Positions 24,125-32,799 of a stretch of DNA of 64,000 nt are shown here, piece by piece (position 1 is the stretch's first letter; the number at the start of each line of letters is the position of its first letter). A program made the position numbers and the translations under genes. A model generated the notes under the pieces. It was not told the origin of the DNA. It searched no databases and worked only from the letters and a program-made list of their open reading frames with translations. Source of the DNA: Fictibacillus sp. FJAT-27399 (GTDB taxonomy: Bacteria; Bacillota; Bacilli; Bacillales; Fictibacillaceae); NCBI RefSeq assembly GCF_001510655.1, contig NZ_LMVC01000001.1, positions 4,664 to 68,663 of the forward strand. Reading direction: 5' to 3'.

Positions 24125-24442
24125 TTAAAGCAGCGGTTCAATGAATACATCCATGATTCCTCCGCAGATGCCTCCATCCTCGAAAAGAAGTCCGCTTGTT
24201 AAATCTACCTTATGGATGACAGGAAGGCCTGTGTTGATCACTTCCAGTGCTTTTTCGATCACTTCGCCTTCTCCGCAGCCTCCGCCGACTGTACCCAAAA
24301 TGGCACCTGTTTGATAGACAATCATTTTGGATCCAGCCTTTCTGGGGGTCGAGCCTCTTGTACGGACGATGGTTGCTAATGCCGCAGTATTGCCGGTGTT
24401 AAAGATGTTTTGTATGGTTTGAATAAATTCATTTTCTTTCAT
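24125..24442 (-). CDS. XdhC/CoxI N-terminal-domain protein
   Basis: 105 residues covering only the CoxI-type N-terminal domain of XdhC proteins: ATIVRTRGSTPRKAGSKM, then GTVGGGCGEGEV and a C-terminal GGICGG. XdhC binds molybdenum cofactor, oversees its sulfuration and inserts it into xanthine dehydrogenase. In many bacteria this domain is fused to the Rossmann-like domain; here the two are on separate, overlapping genes (14 bp overlap with the gene at 24429-25253). It is the last gene of the xdh operon. Confidence 0.82.
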   Translation of the reverse strand: MKENEFIQTIQNIFNTGNTAALATIVRTRGSTPRKAGSKMIVYQTGAILGTVGGGCGEGEVIEKALEVINTGLPVIHKVDLTSGLLFEDGGICGGIMDVFIEPLL

Positions 24443-25253
24443 CTTTTTTGCCCTTTCTAAAACCTATTTTCGCCAGTTCACGGATTGTAGAGCTGAGTGG
24501 AGCACCGGTTTTGCCTTTTTTTACTGCAAGGATCTCTGCAAAAATACTGACGGCGATCTCTTCCGGTGTCTCCGCTCCAATATCCAGCCCGACAGGTGTA
24601 TATAGATTGGCAAAGGTTTCATTTGGAAAATCAGCACGAAGCTGTTCAAAGACTCCTGCGATTCTCCGTCTGCTTCCAATCATGCCAATATAAGCTGGTT
24701 TTTCGTTTCTGGCTAGCAGCTGCTGCAGACTGAGTACGTCGAATTGATGCCCTCTCGTCAGCAGGAGAATATAGGTGGAGTTATTGAGAGGAACAGACTT
24801 GAAATACGAATGAAAGGATTGGCAGCAAACGTTATCAGAAAATGGAAAACGTTCTTTACGGGCAAATTCTTGCCGATCATCAATGACTGACGTATAGAAA
24901 CCTAGCATCTTGCCCATTTTTGCAACGGGCTCTGCGACATGTCCAGCACCGCCTATGATTAAATGCGGTGGCGGGGCAAATGCTTCATGAAACACCTTGA
25001 CGGTTTCATCATTACTCTCAAATGTTACGGATCGCGTACGTTGTTTGAGGAAAAAGGGGAAGCAGATCTCAGCGAGCTGAAAGGCGAGTTTCATGTCAAG
25101 ACCTGCTTCAGGATAGATTTCATCCTGTGAAAAGAAAAGCATGCGCTTACCGATCATTTCGGCTCGGCCAGCGGCAGTAATTGTTAGAAGAGAGACACGT
25201 CTTTTCTGTGTGATGGCTGTTGAGAGTTTCTCGTACAGTTCCAATTTATTCAT
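24429..25253 (-). CDS. pucA: XdhC-family Moco-insertion protein (PucA-like)
   Basis: 274 residues. The C-terminal half (about 95-240) is the XdhC Rossmann-like domain, with LIIGGAGHVAEPVA, VIDDRQEFA, LLTRGHQFD, YIGMIGSRRR and TPVGLDIGAETPEEIAVSI. The N-terminal ~90 residues look like a degenerate CoxI-type domain without the cysteines. It should deliver sulfurated molybdenum cofactor to the Mo subunit encoded just upstream, whose gene it overlaps by 8 bp. The intact N-terminal domain is supplied by the next gene. Confidence 0.85.
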   Translation of the reverse strand: MNKLELYEKLSTAITQKRRVSLLTITAAGRAEMIGKRMLFFSQDEIYPEAGLDMKLAFQLAEICFPFFLKQRTRSVTFESNDETVKVFHEAFAPPPHLIIGGAGHVAEPVAKMGKMLGFYTSVIDDRQEFARKERFPFSDNVCCQSFHSYFKSVPLNNSTYILLLTRGHQFDVLSLQQLLARNEKPAYIGMIGSRRRIAGVFEQLRADFPNETFANLYTPVGLDIGAETPEEIAVSIFAEILAVKKGKTGAPLSSTIRELAKIGFRKGKKDERK

Positions 25254-27561
25254 TTCTTATTTCCCGCGGAGTTGTGGTTTGTTTCTCTTTAAGTGCTGTA
25301 AAAATTCGTTCGGGAGTAGCGGGGAGATGCTGAATCCGGATTCCGGCAGCATCATGGATTGCGTTTGTAATGGCCGCAATAATCGGAATCATCACCACTT
25401 CACCGATTCCTTTCGCTCCAAAAGGTCCGGTTTCTTCTGCACTTTCGACTGGAATTGTTTCAATGAACGGTGTTTCCCGGATCGTAGGAAGGATGTAATT
25501 CGTGAAATTCGTGGTCTTGTGATACCCCGCTTCCATGAGAACGTCTTCATACAAGGTATAGCCGATTCCCATAACGGCTCCGCCTTCTGCCTGTCCCTCA
25601 AGCCCCTGAGGATTCAGAACTTTGCCGGCATCGGGAATAGAAACAACCCGGAGCACGTCTGTTTCCCCCGTCAAGGTATCCACTTCCACAAGAACGACGT
25701 GCGTTAAATAGCCATACAGATGGTGAGGTGCTCCGCCCGAGCCTTTGATCTCTTCCTTTTCTTTTGGAAGCATATAATGACCTTCCACTTTTACAGACCG
25801 GTGTTTTTCATAGAGATAATGGTATATGTCCCCGTAGGAAACAATGTGCTCATTGTCCTTTTCCAAAACATACATTTCGTTTTCGCCGATCAGCACATTT
25901 TCAGGCAAGACATTTTTAAGCTCTGCTGCAGCTTCTGTTAAAAGACGGATCATATTGGGAACGGCTGCGGCAATCGCTTTACCGCCAGTGTAGGTAGAAC
26001 GGGATGCGGTCACCGTTCCGCTGTCGATGGTTTCTGCGGTGTCTCCCTGGACGATTGAGATGTTTTTAATGTCACAAGTTAAAAGCTCTGCTGCAACCTG
26101 GGCATAGACGGTGCTGTTTCCTCCTCCAATATCCTCGCATCCGACCCCGACTTTAAAGGTTCCATCAGGCATTAGCTCGATGGTAGCCGCTCCATAATCT
26201 GGGAGGCCGATTCCCATGCCGACTGCATGAAAGGAGGTGGCTATTCCGATTCCGCGGTTTTTCCAAGGTTCGGTGATGTTCTGTTTATGGACATTACGAT
26301 TCTTCCAGAGCTCGCAATTTTCCGCAGTCTCCAGTGTTTGGAGTGTACCGACGCTTGTTTTCAGTACATGCCCCATACTCGATGTATCGCCTTTTTGATA
26401 GACGTTCTTTTTACGAAGTTCAATGGGATCAATATCGAGCTTCTCAGCAAGCATGTCCATGTGTGTTTCGATGGCTGCACATACTTGATTGACCCCAAAG
26501 CCTCTGAACGCCCCTGAAATGCCATTATTGGTATAAACACAAAATCCTTCGAGATCAACATTGGGAACCTTATAAGGGCCGCAGCAATGTTCAATGGCCA
26601 GCGCGATGACCGCACCGCCCAATGAAGCATATGCCCCCGTGTCGGCTACCGCACGAACCTGGTTGGCAATAACCGTCCCGTCACTTTTGGCGGCGGTCTT
26701 CATCTGAACTTTAAAGGGATGGCGTTTAATGCCTGCAATGACGGATTCTTCCCGGTTTAAATGTATTTTTACCGGGCGTCCTCCCGTATGAAGCGCAAGG
26801 AGGGCCAAATAGATCTGAACCGTAATCTCGTCTTTTCCTCCAAACGCGCCGCCGATCGGATTAGAGACCACACGAATTCTTGCCGGGTTCAGTGCCAGTG
26901 CGCGGGCAATCTGAAGACGATCCCTATAGGCGTATTGCCCCGGACAGCGGATCGTGAGCATCCCGTCCGGCTCCACCACACCCCAGCCGCCTTCTGTTTC
27001 AATAAAGGCATGCATCTGGCGCGGGGAATAGAAGGTGTTTTCAAGAATAATATCTGCTTCTGCAAAGGCCTTTTCTGTGTCTCCGTTTTTTATCGTTACG
27101 TGGCTATGGATATTCCCGCTTTCGTGGAGCAAGGGCGCGCTGTCTGTCATCGCAAACTCAGCATCGGTAACAGGGGAGAGGGGTTCGTAATCAACATGGA
27201 TCCGCGAAACGGCGTGTTCAGCAATCTCCAGAGTTTCCGCCGCGACGAGCGCGATGGCATCCCCTGTACACCGGACCACGTTGCTTGCGAGGACGGGCTG
27301 GTCAGGAACGACGATGCCAAAACCGTTAAATCCGGGAATATCTTTATGCGTTAAGACCGCAATAACGCCTGGCAATTCTTTGGCTTTTGAAATATCGATC
27401 TGTTTGATGCGTGCGTAAGGAAAAGATGAGCGGAGTACTTTTCCCCAGACCATATTCTCAAAATGATAATCCGTCATATACTTCAGTTCGCCTGTCACCT
27501 TTTCAGGGCCGTCTATCCTGGGAATCCGCTTTCCCACGTACTTATAATGACTGTTTTCCAT
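25246..27561 (-). CDS. pucD: Xanthine dehydrogenase, molybdopterin subunit
   Basis: 771 residues of the xanthine oxidase family's large subunit. Visible Mo-cofactor motifs are GGAFGGKDE (about 243), GAFRGFG (about 350), a glycine-rich GVGCEDIGGGNSTVYAQV region and the catalytic glutamate region GPFGAKGIGEVV near the C-terminus. It hydroxylates hypoxanthine to xanthine (and xanthine to urate) and passes electrons to the FeS and FAD subunits. The start ATG 27561 overlaps the end of the FAD gene by 20 bp. It fits B. subtilis PucD, although gene order here is E-B-C-D-A. Confidence 0.92.
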   Translation of the reverse strand: MENSHYKYVGKRIPRIDGPEKVTGELKYMTDYHFENMVWGKVLRSSFPYARIKQIDISKAKELPGVIAVLTHKDIPGFNGFGIVVPDQPVLASNVVRCTGDAIALVAAETLEIAEHAVSRIHVDYEPLSPVTDAEFAMTDSAPLLHESGNIHSHVTIKNGDTEKAFAEADIILENTFYSPRQMHAFIETEGGWGVVEPDGMLTIRCPGQYAYRDRLQIARALALNPARIRVVSNPIGGAFGGKDEITVQIYLALLALHTGGRPVKIHLNREESVIAGIKRHPFKVQMKTAAKSDGTVIANQVRAVADTGAYASLGGAVIALAIEHCCGPYKVPNVDLEGFCVYTNNGISGAFRGFGVNQVCAAIETHMDMLAEKLDIDPIELRKKNVYQKGDTSSMGHVLKTSVGTLQTLETAENCELWKNRNVHKQNITEPWKNRGIGIATSFHAVGMGIGLPDYGAATIELMPDGTFKVGVGCEDIGGGNSTVYAQVAAELLTCDIKNISIVQGDTAETIDSGTVTASRSTYTGGKAIAAAVPNMIRLLTEAAAELKNVLPENVLIGENEMYVLEKDNEHIVSYGDIYHYLYEKHRSVKVEGHYMLPKEKEEIKGSGGAPHHLYGYLTHVVLVEVDTLTGETDVLRVVSIPDAGKVLNPQGLEGQAEGGAVMGIGYTLYEDVLMEAGYHKTTNFTNYILPTIRETPFIETIPVESAEETGPFGAKGIGEVVMIPIIAAITNAIHDAAGIRIQHLPATPERIFTALKEKQTTTPREIRNE

Positions 27562-28435
27562 CTTCTGCCCACCTTTTCATTAAACGATATAGTCCGCGTT
27601 CGAGAAGTGCGCTAGCCATATCTCTGCGATAAGAAGCGGAGGCGCGGATGTCAGAGATCGGCATGACTTCCTTCCAAGCCACTTTGCCAATGTTGGCGAT
27701 CATTTCATTCGTCAGTGCACCGAGTGTCAGCATCGCCTCGCACTTTCTCGCCCGTATGGCTGTTGGGCCAACTGAACCGAAAGCTATACGGCCGCCAGTA
27801 CACTGGTTTGTTCCTTCCTTCATGGAAAGCGTAACCGCAACATTGACAATCGAGATCGATTGAGCTTTCCGCGGACCGAGCTTTTGAAAGATACCGATGT
27901 CATTTTTATCTCGGACATTGAACGCAATTTTAGTGATGATTTCATTAGGATTAGCTGCGGTTTTTCCTGGACCGATAAAGAAGTCCTCCACATCCATCTC
28001 TCGTTTTCCGGATAATGAAGTAAGCTCAATAACCGCTCCAAGTGCATATAAAGCAGGAATCGTATCACCCGCAGGAGAGGCTGTCGCAATATTTCCCCCG
28101 ATGGTCCCCATGTTCTGCATCTGTGCTGCCCCGATTTCCTGACATGCCTGTACAAGAACATCGGCATGTGCCTGCAGGAGAGGGGAAGCGATGATTTCAG
28201 AATGAGTCGTCAGAGGTCCAATCTGAATCTCATCCTTCTGTATCGTAATAAAACGGAGTTCTTCAACATGTTTAAGGCTTACCCAGCAATCCGGACGCCA
28301 CTTTCCTTCCTTCATGCGGACGACAGCGTCTGTTCCCCCGGCTAAAAGGCGAAGGTTTGCTTTTTCGTTCTCCAGGATATAAAGACATTCCTTTAAAGAG
28401 CGTGGTGACAGCATATTAATCTCTGAAACAAACAT
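27542..28435 (-). CDS. pucC: Xanthine dehydrogenase, FAD subunit
   Basis: 297 residues of the CO-dehydrogenase/xanthine-dehydrogenase flavoprotein family. The FAD signature LAGGTD is near residue 35 and NMGTIGGNIATASPAGD near 105. The start at 28435 overlaps the stop of the upstream mobA-like gene (TAATG) and has GGGAGGA upstream. It takes electrons from the iron-sulfur subunit to NAD+ or another acceptor. Confidence 0.92.
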   Translation of the reverse strand: MFVSEINMLSPRSLKECLYILENEKANLRLLAGGTDAVVRMKEGKWRPDCWVSLKHVEELRFITIQKDEIQIGPLTTHSEIIASPLLQAHADVLVQACQEIGAAQMQNMGTIGGNIATASPAGDTIPALYALGAVIELTSLSGKREMDVEDFFIGPGKTAANPNEIITKIAFNVRDKNDIGIFQKLGPRKAQSISIVNVAVTLSMKEGTNQCTGGRIAFGSVGPTAIRARKCEAMLTLGALTNEMIANIGKVAWKEVMPISDIRASASYRRDMASALLERGLYRLMKRWAEDGKQSL

Positions 28436-29028
28436 TACGAATCCTCCCAACAGGCTGCTTGGTAGTCGGCTTGCTCATTTAAGTTTAAAAGAATACTTGG
28501 TTCATTGATTTCCACCGTGGCAATTTCGTTCTGACGGTTTCTGAGGAAATGGCGGAGTCCCTGTGTTTGTTCGCTGATGCAGCAAAGCTCTGGATAAAAT
28601 TGCTCTGGTATAAGCAGGGGATGCCCGCGTTTTCCTTTAAAGGCAGGGATAATGATTGCGGCAGGCTGCTCACCGTGAAACTTGTACAGCTGCCTGATGA
28701 CGTTCAGCAAGAGCGGCTGATCCACCGCGGAAATGACTACGCCTGTAGAAGAGGGGCTTATAGCTGCCATTCCTGCTTTGATGGACGAGCATTTCCCAGA
28801 TTCGTAGGCTTTGTTTATGACTTTTTTTACGTTGTAAGAGCTGAGTTCCTTTGACAGCTCTGAAGCCTTATACCCCAGTATGACTGAAATGTCATCTATT
28901 CCGGCGTTTAACAATGTTTCGGTTTGGTAGCGAACGAGTGAGGTCTCTCTCCATGGAAGCAGAGCTTTTAATGTACCCATTCTGGATGAGCGGCCGGCGG
29001 CGAGCAGGATGGCCGAGACGGAAGGCAT
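28435..29028 (-). CDS. pucB: MobA-like nucleotidyltransferase (PucB-like)
   Basis: 197 residues beginning PSVSAILLAAGRSSRMG, the nucleotidyltransferase signature, followed by SAVDQPLL (metal-binding Asp) and KGKRGHPLLIP. The family transfers CMP or GMP onto molybdopterin. PucB/MocA-type members make the cytosine dinucleotide form or help assemble the cofactor of purine hydroxylases. Translation is coupled: its ATG (29028) overlaps the stop codon of the FeS-subunit gene, and no strong ribosome site is present. Confidence 0.87.
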   Translation of the reverse strand: MPSVSAILLAAGRSSRMGTLKALLPWRETSLVRYQTETLLNAGIDDISVILGYKASELSKELSSYNVKKVINKAYESGKCSSIKAGMAAISPSSTGVVISAVDQPLLLNVIRQLYKFHGEQPAAIIIPAFKGKRGHPLLIPEQFYPELCCISEQTQGLRHFLRNRQNEIATVEINEPSILLNLNEQADYQAACWEDS

Positions 29029-29029
29029 C

Positions 29030-29512
29030 CTAGAGTTCACGTGCTGAAAACTGCCGGGAGGCCGCTGTCTGGACTGCTTTAAGTATTTTTGTATAGCCTG
29101 TACACCTGCAAAGGTTACCGCCAAGTGCCCGTTTAATTTCATCGAGCCCAGGAACATGGCCGATAGAAGTTAAATAAGCTCGTGAAGCCACAATCAGTCC
29201 CGGTGTACAATACCCGCACTGGGTCGCCCCTTCATCAACAAACGCTTGCTGAACGAAATCCATGTTTTCTTTCGTTCCGATCCCTTCTACCGTGACCACC
29301 CGTTCTCCTTGAACTTGCCCTGCAAGCACTAAACATGAACAGACGGGTACATCATTCAGCAGAACCGTACAGGAACCGCATTCTCCTTTTCCACAGCATT
29401 CTTTGCTGCCTGTTAACCCCGCATCTTCGCGCAGCACATCGAGCAAAATCTTTGTCGGACTGCATGTTACCGAAACGTCCTTTCCATTTACGCAAAAATC
29501 AATGGTCTTCAA
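29030..29512 (-). CDS. pucE: Xanthine dehydrogenase, 2Fe-2S subunit
   Basis: 160 residues with both iron-sulfur clusters of the family: plant-type cluster CCGKGECGSCTVLLNDVPVC (about 40-59) and the alpha-helical cluster CGYCTPGLIV...CRCTGY (about 100-140). It relays electrons from the Mo site to FAD. First gene of the minus-strand xdh operon; the promoter must lie in the 377-bp divergent gap before the permease gene. Confidence 0.93.
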   Translation of the reverse strand: MKTIDFCVNGKDVSVTCSPTKILLDVLREDAGLTGSKECCGKGECGSCTVLLNDVPVCSCLVLAGQVQGERVVTVEGIGTKENMDFVQQAFVDEGATQCGYCTPGLIVASRAYLTSIGHVPGLDEIKRALGGNLCRCTGYTKILKAVQTAASRQFSAREL

Positions 29513-29889
29513 AGTCCATCCTCCCCATATAATTTATGGACAAATTGGCTTGTATAAATCTAGCGGTTGTATGTCTTAAAGAGTCAGTTTGTACAAATAT
29601 AGTAGAGTTTCAAAAAAACATTCCTATTTTCATAGCTGCGGATGATTATGGGAGTTTGCAGGCTGCAGATGCATGGCGCTTTGATGAGTTTACTGTCCAC
29701 ATTTTCAGGTTTACGATCCGCTTCGAGGGATTTACTGTCCACTTTTTTTTGAGATTTACGATCCACTTCAAGGAATTTACTGTCCACTTCGAGAGATTTA
29801 CATGCCGCTTCAAATATATTCCTGCTCTTAAAGGAGGTGATGAAAGCAACCACGCAAGCTGCACAAAAAACATCAAGGAGGCAAGCAAA
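29513..29889. promoter_or_regulatory. Divergent control region of xdh operon and permease
   Basis: A 377-bp gap between divergent operons. It holds two direct repeats, TTGTATAAATCTAG (29550-29563) and TTGTACAAATATAG (29589-29602), and the 21-bp array listed separately. I cannot place the promoters with confidence. The frame is open from 29536 into the permease, but there is no ribosome site at that end and the residues are repeat-derived. Confidence 0.5.
29689..29808 (+). repeat. Six-copy array with 21-bp spacing
   Basis: Six copies of a 12-base core TTTAC(TG/GA/AT)(T/G)CC(A/G)C begin at 29689, 29710, 29731, 29755, 29776 and 29797. Spacing is 21, 21, 24, 21 and 21 bp. The downstream part of each unit is CTTCGAG-like. 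The first five copies alternate TTTACTG and TTTACGA. 21 bp is two helical turns, as expected for a protein-binding array, though a mobile repeat origin is also possible. Confidence 0.7.
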
Positions 29890-31218
29890 ATGGCAGCACT
29901 CAAAAATTGGAAGGTTGGAGTACTCGGGTTACAGCATGTTCTGGCCATGTACGCAGGAGCGGTTATCGTACCGCTGATTGTAGGGCCGGCGATCGGTATG
30001 AACGCCCAGCAGCTGGCATATCTCATTTCCATTGATCTGTTTACTTGCGGAATTGCTACTCTTCTGCAGGTCATTGGAGGAAAGCACTTCGGCATCAAGC
30101 TTCCGGTCATTCTCGGCTGTACGTTCACGGCGGTAGCCCCAATGATCGCGATTGGAAAGCTGGAGGGAATCACCGCCATTTACGGTGCAATTATCGCTTC
30201 GGGGCTTGTCGTCATGGTGCTCTCTCAGTTTGTGGGAAAGATCCTGAAATTTTTTCCGCCGATCGTTACCGGCTCGGTCGTACTGATCATCGGGGTATCG
30301 CTCATACCGGTGGCGATGAATAATGCAGCCGGCGGGCTCGGTTCGAAAGGATTCGGCAGCCTTGAAAATTTATCGCTCGCCAGTTTTACGTTTGTGCTCA
30401 TCATTCTGATCAACCGGTTCTCCAAAGGATATGTACGGGCAATTTCTGTTCTTTTATCGCTGATCGCCGGAACGGTACTTGCTTCTTTTATGGGGCTCGT
30501 AGATGTTACACCTGTTAAGGACGCTTCTTGGTTCCATCTTGTACAGCCGTTTTATTTTGGCGTTCCGGAATTTCATTTTTCTGCCATCCTCACGATGAGC
30601 ATCGTTGCGATTGTAAGCATGATTGAGTCTACTGGTGTCTTCCTTGCTTTGAGTGACATTTGCGATAGAGACCTTAAGCCGGAAGATATTAAAAAAGGCC
30701 TTCGTGCTGAAGGACTTGCGGTTATGATCGGAGGCGTTTTTAATTCCTTTCCGTATACGTCCTTCTCTCAAAATGTAGGTCTCGTGGCTTTAACCAAAGT
30801 AAAAACGAGAAATGTGGTCATGGCTGCAGGAGGGTTGCTGCTCATTCTCGGTCTTCTTCCAAAGATAGCGGCGCTGACGACAATCATTCCAACGGCTGTT
30901 CTGGGAGGTGCGATGGTCCCGATGTTTGGGATGGTCATTGCATCTGGCGTAAAGATGCTCTCTCAGGCTGATTTTTCAAACAATGAAAATTTGCTGATCG
31001 TCGCCTGTTCCGTTGGGATCGGGCTTGGTACAGCGGTCGTTCCAATGGTGTTCAGCCAGCTGCCGGACAGTGTCAGGCTGCTCGTTGAAAACGGAATCGT
31101 AATCGGAAGTTTGACAGCAATTTTGCTCAATCTAGTATTTAATTTTAAGTCTATGAATATAAATGAGCAGGAAAGGATGGAGCAGCTGAAATCGGATGCC
31201 TCTGCAGAGGCTTTATAG
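29890..31218 (+). CDS. NCS2 permease, xanthine/urate type
   Basis: 442 residues from ATG 29890 (AAGGAGG 9 bases upstream). About 12-14 membrane helices. It has the NCS2 N-terminal block LGLQHVLAMYAGAVIVPLI, the TM-8 region IVSMIESTGVFLALSD and the signature around NSFPYTSFSQNVGLVALTKVKTRNV. This motif set is that of PbuX, PucJ and PucK (xanthine and uric acid symporters). It lies directly upstream of the microcompartment operon and divergent from xdh, so xanthine uptake is the likeliest role. Confidence 0.9.
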   Translation: MAALKNWKVGVLGLQHVLAMYAGAVIVPLIVGPAIGMNAQQLAYLISIDLFTCGIATLLQVIGGKHFGIKLPVILGCTFTAVAPMIAIGKLEGITAIYGAIIASGLVVMVLSQFVGKILKFFPPIVTGSVVLIIGVSLIPVAMNNAAGGLGSKGFGSLENLSLASFTFVLIILINRFSKGYVRAISVLLSLIAGTVLASFMGLVDVTPVKDASWFHLVQPFYFGVPEFHFSAILTMSIVAIVSMIESTGVFLALSDICDRDLKPEDIKKGLRAEGLAVMIGGVFNSFPYTSFSQNVGLVALTKVKTRNVVMAAGGLLLILGLLPKIAALTTIIPTAVLGGAMVPMFGMVIASGVKMLSQADFSNNENLLIVACSVGIGLGTAVVPMVFSQLPDSVRLLVENGIVIGSLTAILLNLVFNFKSMNINEQERMEQLKSDASAEAL

Positions 31219-31235
31219 CGGTATGCTCACGATCA

Positions 31236-31263
31236 GGGGCATGTCAAAAATGCCCCTTTTTCA
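31236..31263 (+). terminator. Terminator between permease and BMC operon
   Basis: AGGGGCAT / ATGCCCCTTTTT hairpin 18 bp after the permease stop. Only 40 bases remain before the next start, and I see no good promoter there. Partial read-through from the permease transcript is therefore likely. Confidence 0.75.
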
Positions 31264-31302
31264 CTGTTTCTGTTCTGAAAACATAAAAAGGGAGAGACGG
31301 AA

Positions 31303-32784
31303 ATGGACTTGATTTTAAAAAATGCAATGATTCCACAAGGAGACCGTACAGTCATCACCAACATCCTCGTGCATGAAGGAAAGATAACAGGCTTTTGCAG
31401 CGATATTCATTTTTTAAAAGCCGACAAGGTGATCGACATGGAAGGAAAGCTTGTCGTCCCGGGGTGTATTGATCCGCATACACATTTTATGGATCCAGGC
31501 TTTACACACCGCGAAACATTCGCTACTGGATCAAGATCGGCAGCAGCAGGCGGGCTGACAACGATCATTGACATGCCTTGCTGTTCCAAGCCTTCTGTCC
31601 GGGATGGTGAAAGTTTTCAAAAGAAAATTGCCCCGATACGGGGACAGGCTTATATCGATTATTGCTTCTGGGGCGGCATGACCGGAGAAGACGCAAGGAA
31701 CGGATGGATTGATAATATTTATCCGCAGATGGACGAAGGGGTGGTGGCTTTCAAGGTTTACATGACGCCATCAGTACCAACGTTCCCGAAAGTATCGGAT
31801 GGCGAGATGCTGGAGATCTTCCAAAAGGTCGCAAAAACCGGCATGCCGATTGGTGTTCATGCTGAAAACTATGATATTTGCACGTTTTATACCGAGAAGT
31901 TGAAGAAGGAGGGACGGGAAGATGGTCCGGCTTGGGCTGAGGCACGGATGGCGCTCGCTGAAAAAGTGGCGATCGAGCTGATCATCAGCTATGCAGAAGC
32001 AACAGATGCACGGGTGCACGTCGTTCATATGAGTACGAAAGAAGGGGTAAAGCTTGTCCGGGAAGCCAAAAAACGGGGAGTTAAAGTAACCGCTGAAACG
32101 TGTCCGCATTACTTGATGCTTAACGCCCAGGATTCCATGAGTGAGAGAGGGGCATTCGCTAAGATCGCTCCGCCGCTTCGAGGCAAAGAAGACAACCAGG
32201 CACACTGGCAGGCACTTGCAGATGGAACGATTGATTTTGTAGGGACCGATCACGCGCCATATGAGATTGCGACGGAAAAAGCAGCCGCAGACTCAACGAT
32301 CTGGAACAGTTTCCCTGGCATTCCGGGAGTGGAAACGATGGTGCCTATTCTCGTCAGTGAAGGTTTGAACAAAGGACGCTTATCATTGTCCCGCTTTGTG
32401 GAAGTAACGAGTAAGAATGCAGCAATCCATTATGGCATCTATCCGAAAAAAGGTGCAATGGAAATCGGCAGTGATGCGGATTTTACGGTTATTGACCTTG
32501 ATTGCGAGTGGGAGATCGATGAGAAGCAGACAGAATCTATGGCAAAATATAACCCGCTGCATGGCATCAAGCTTAAAGGCCGGCCGGTGCAGACGATTGT
32601 CAGAGGTAATATGGTCTATAACTATGAAGCCGGCGGGATTGTAGGTGAAGCCGGATATGGTGAGTACGTCAAACGGCAAAGCATACAGCGCCTTGACCGG
32701 ACTTTGAAGTATGAAAACTATGAAGGAGCGATTAAAACAGCAGCACCTAAATCCGGCCGTCAGCAGCTTGAAAAAAGCAAATAA
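31303..32784 (+). CDS. Dihydropyrimidinase/allantoinase-type cyclic amidohydrolase
   Basis: 493 residues of the hydantoinase branch. The binuclear metal site is complete: H59 and H61 in DPHTHF, carboxylated K151 in AFKVYMT, H186 in VHAEN, H242 in VVHMS and D316 in GTDHAPY. These enzymes open cyclic ureides and amides to N-carbamoyl acids (hydantoin, dihydropyrimidine, allantoin). First gene of the microcompartment operon, 15 bp before an isochorismatase-type amidase. In this context I propose ring opening of xanthine to 4-ureido-5-imidazolecarboxylate. That is inference; allantoinase is the main alternative. The last ~60 residues look like a family-atypical extension. Confidence 0.9.
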   Translation: MDLILKNAMIPQGDRTVITNILVHEGKITGFCSDIHFLKADKVIDMEGKLVVPGCIDPHTHFMDPGFTHRETFATGSRSAAAGGLTTIIDMPCCSKPSVRDGESFQKKIAPIRGQAYIDYCFWGGMTGEDARNGWIDNIYPQMDEGVVAFKVYMTPSVPTFPKVSDGEMLEIFQKVAKTGMPIGVHAENYDICTFYTEKLKKEGREDGPAWAEARMALAEKVAIELIISYAEATDARVHVVHMSTKEGVKLVREAKKRGVKVTAETCPHYLMLNAQDSMSERGAFAKIAPPLRGKEDNQAHWQALADGTIDFVGTDHAPYEIATEKAAADSTIWNSFPGIPGVETMVPILVSEGLNKGRLSLSRFVEVTSKNAAIHYGIYPKKGAMEIGSDADFTVIDLDCEWEIDEKQTESMAKYNPLHGIKLKGRPVQTIVRGNMVYNYEAGGIVGEAGYGEYVKRQSIQRLDRTLKYENYEGAIKTAAPKSGRQQLEKSK

Positions 32785-32799
32785 GAGAGGAGACCGTAC

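Noticed and set aside
29689-29808. CRISPR array
   Set aside because: The period is 21 bp with 12-bp cores and no unique 30-bp spacers; no cas genes are present.
29536-29889. 118-codon in-frame extension of the NCS2 permease to 29536
   Set aside because: The frame is open, but there is no ribosome site at 29536 and the added residues are translated repeat units. ATG 29890 has AAGGAGG at ideal distance and gives the family's normal N-terminus.
29840-29977. Short ORF from ATG 29840 directly behind AAAGGAGGTG
   Set aside because: The spacing to the ribosome site is only about two bases, the product (MKATTQAAQKTS...) overlaps the permease start out of frame and resembles nothing.
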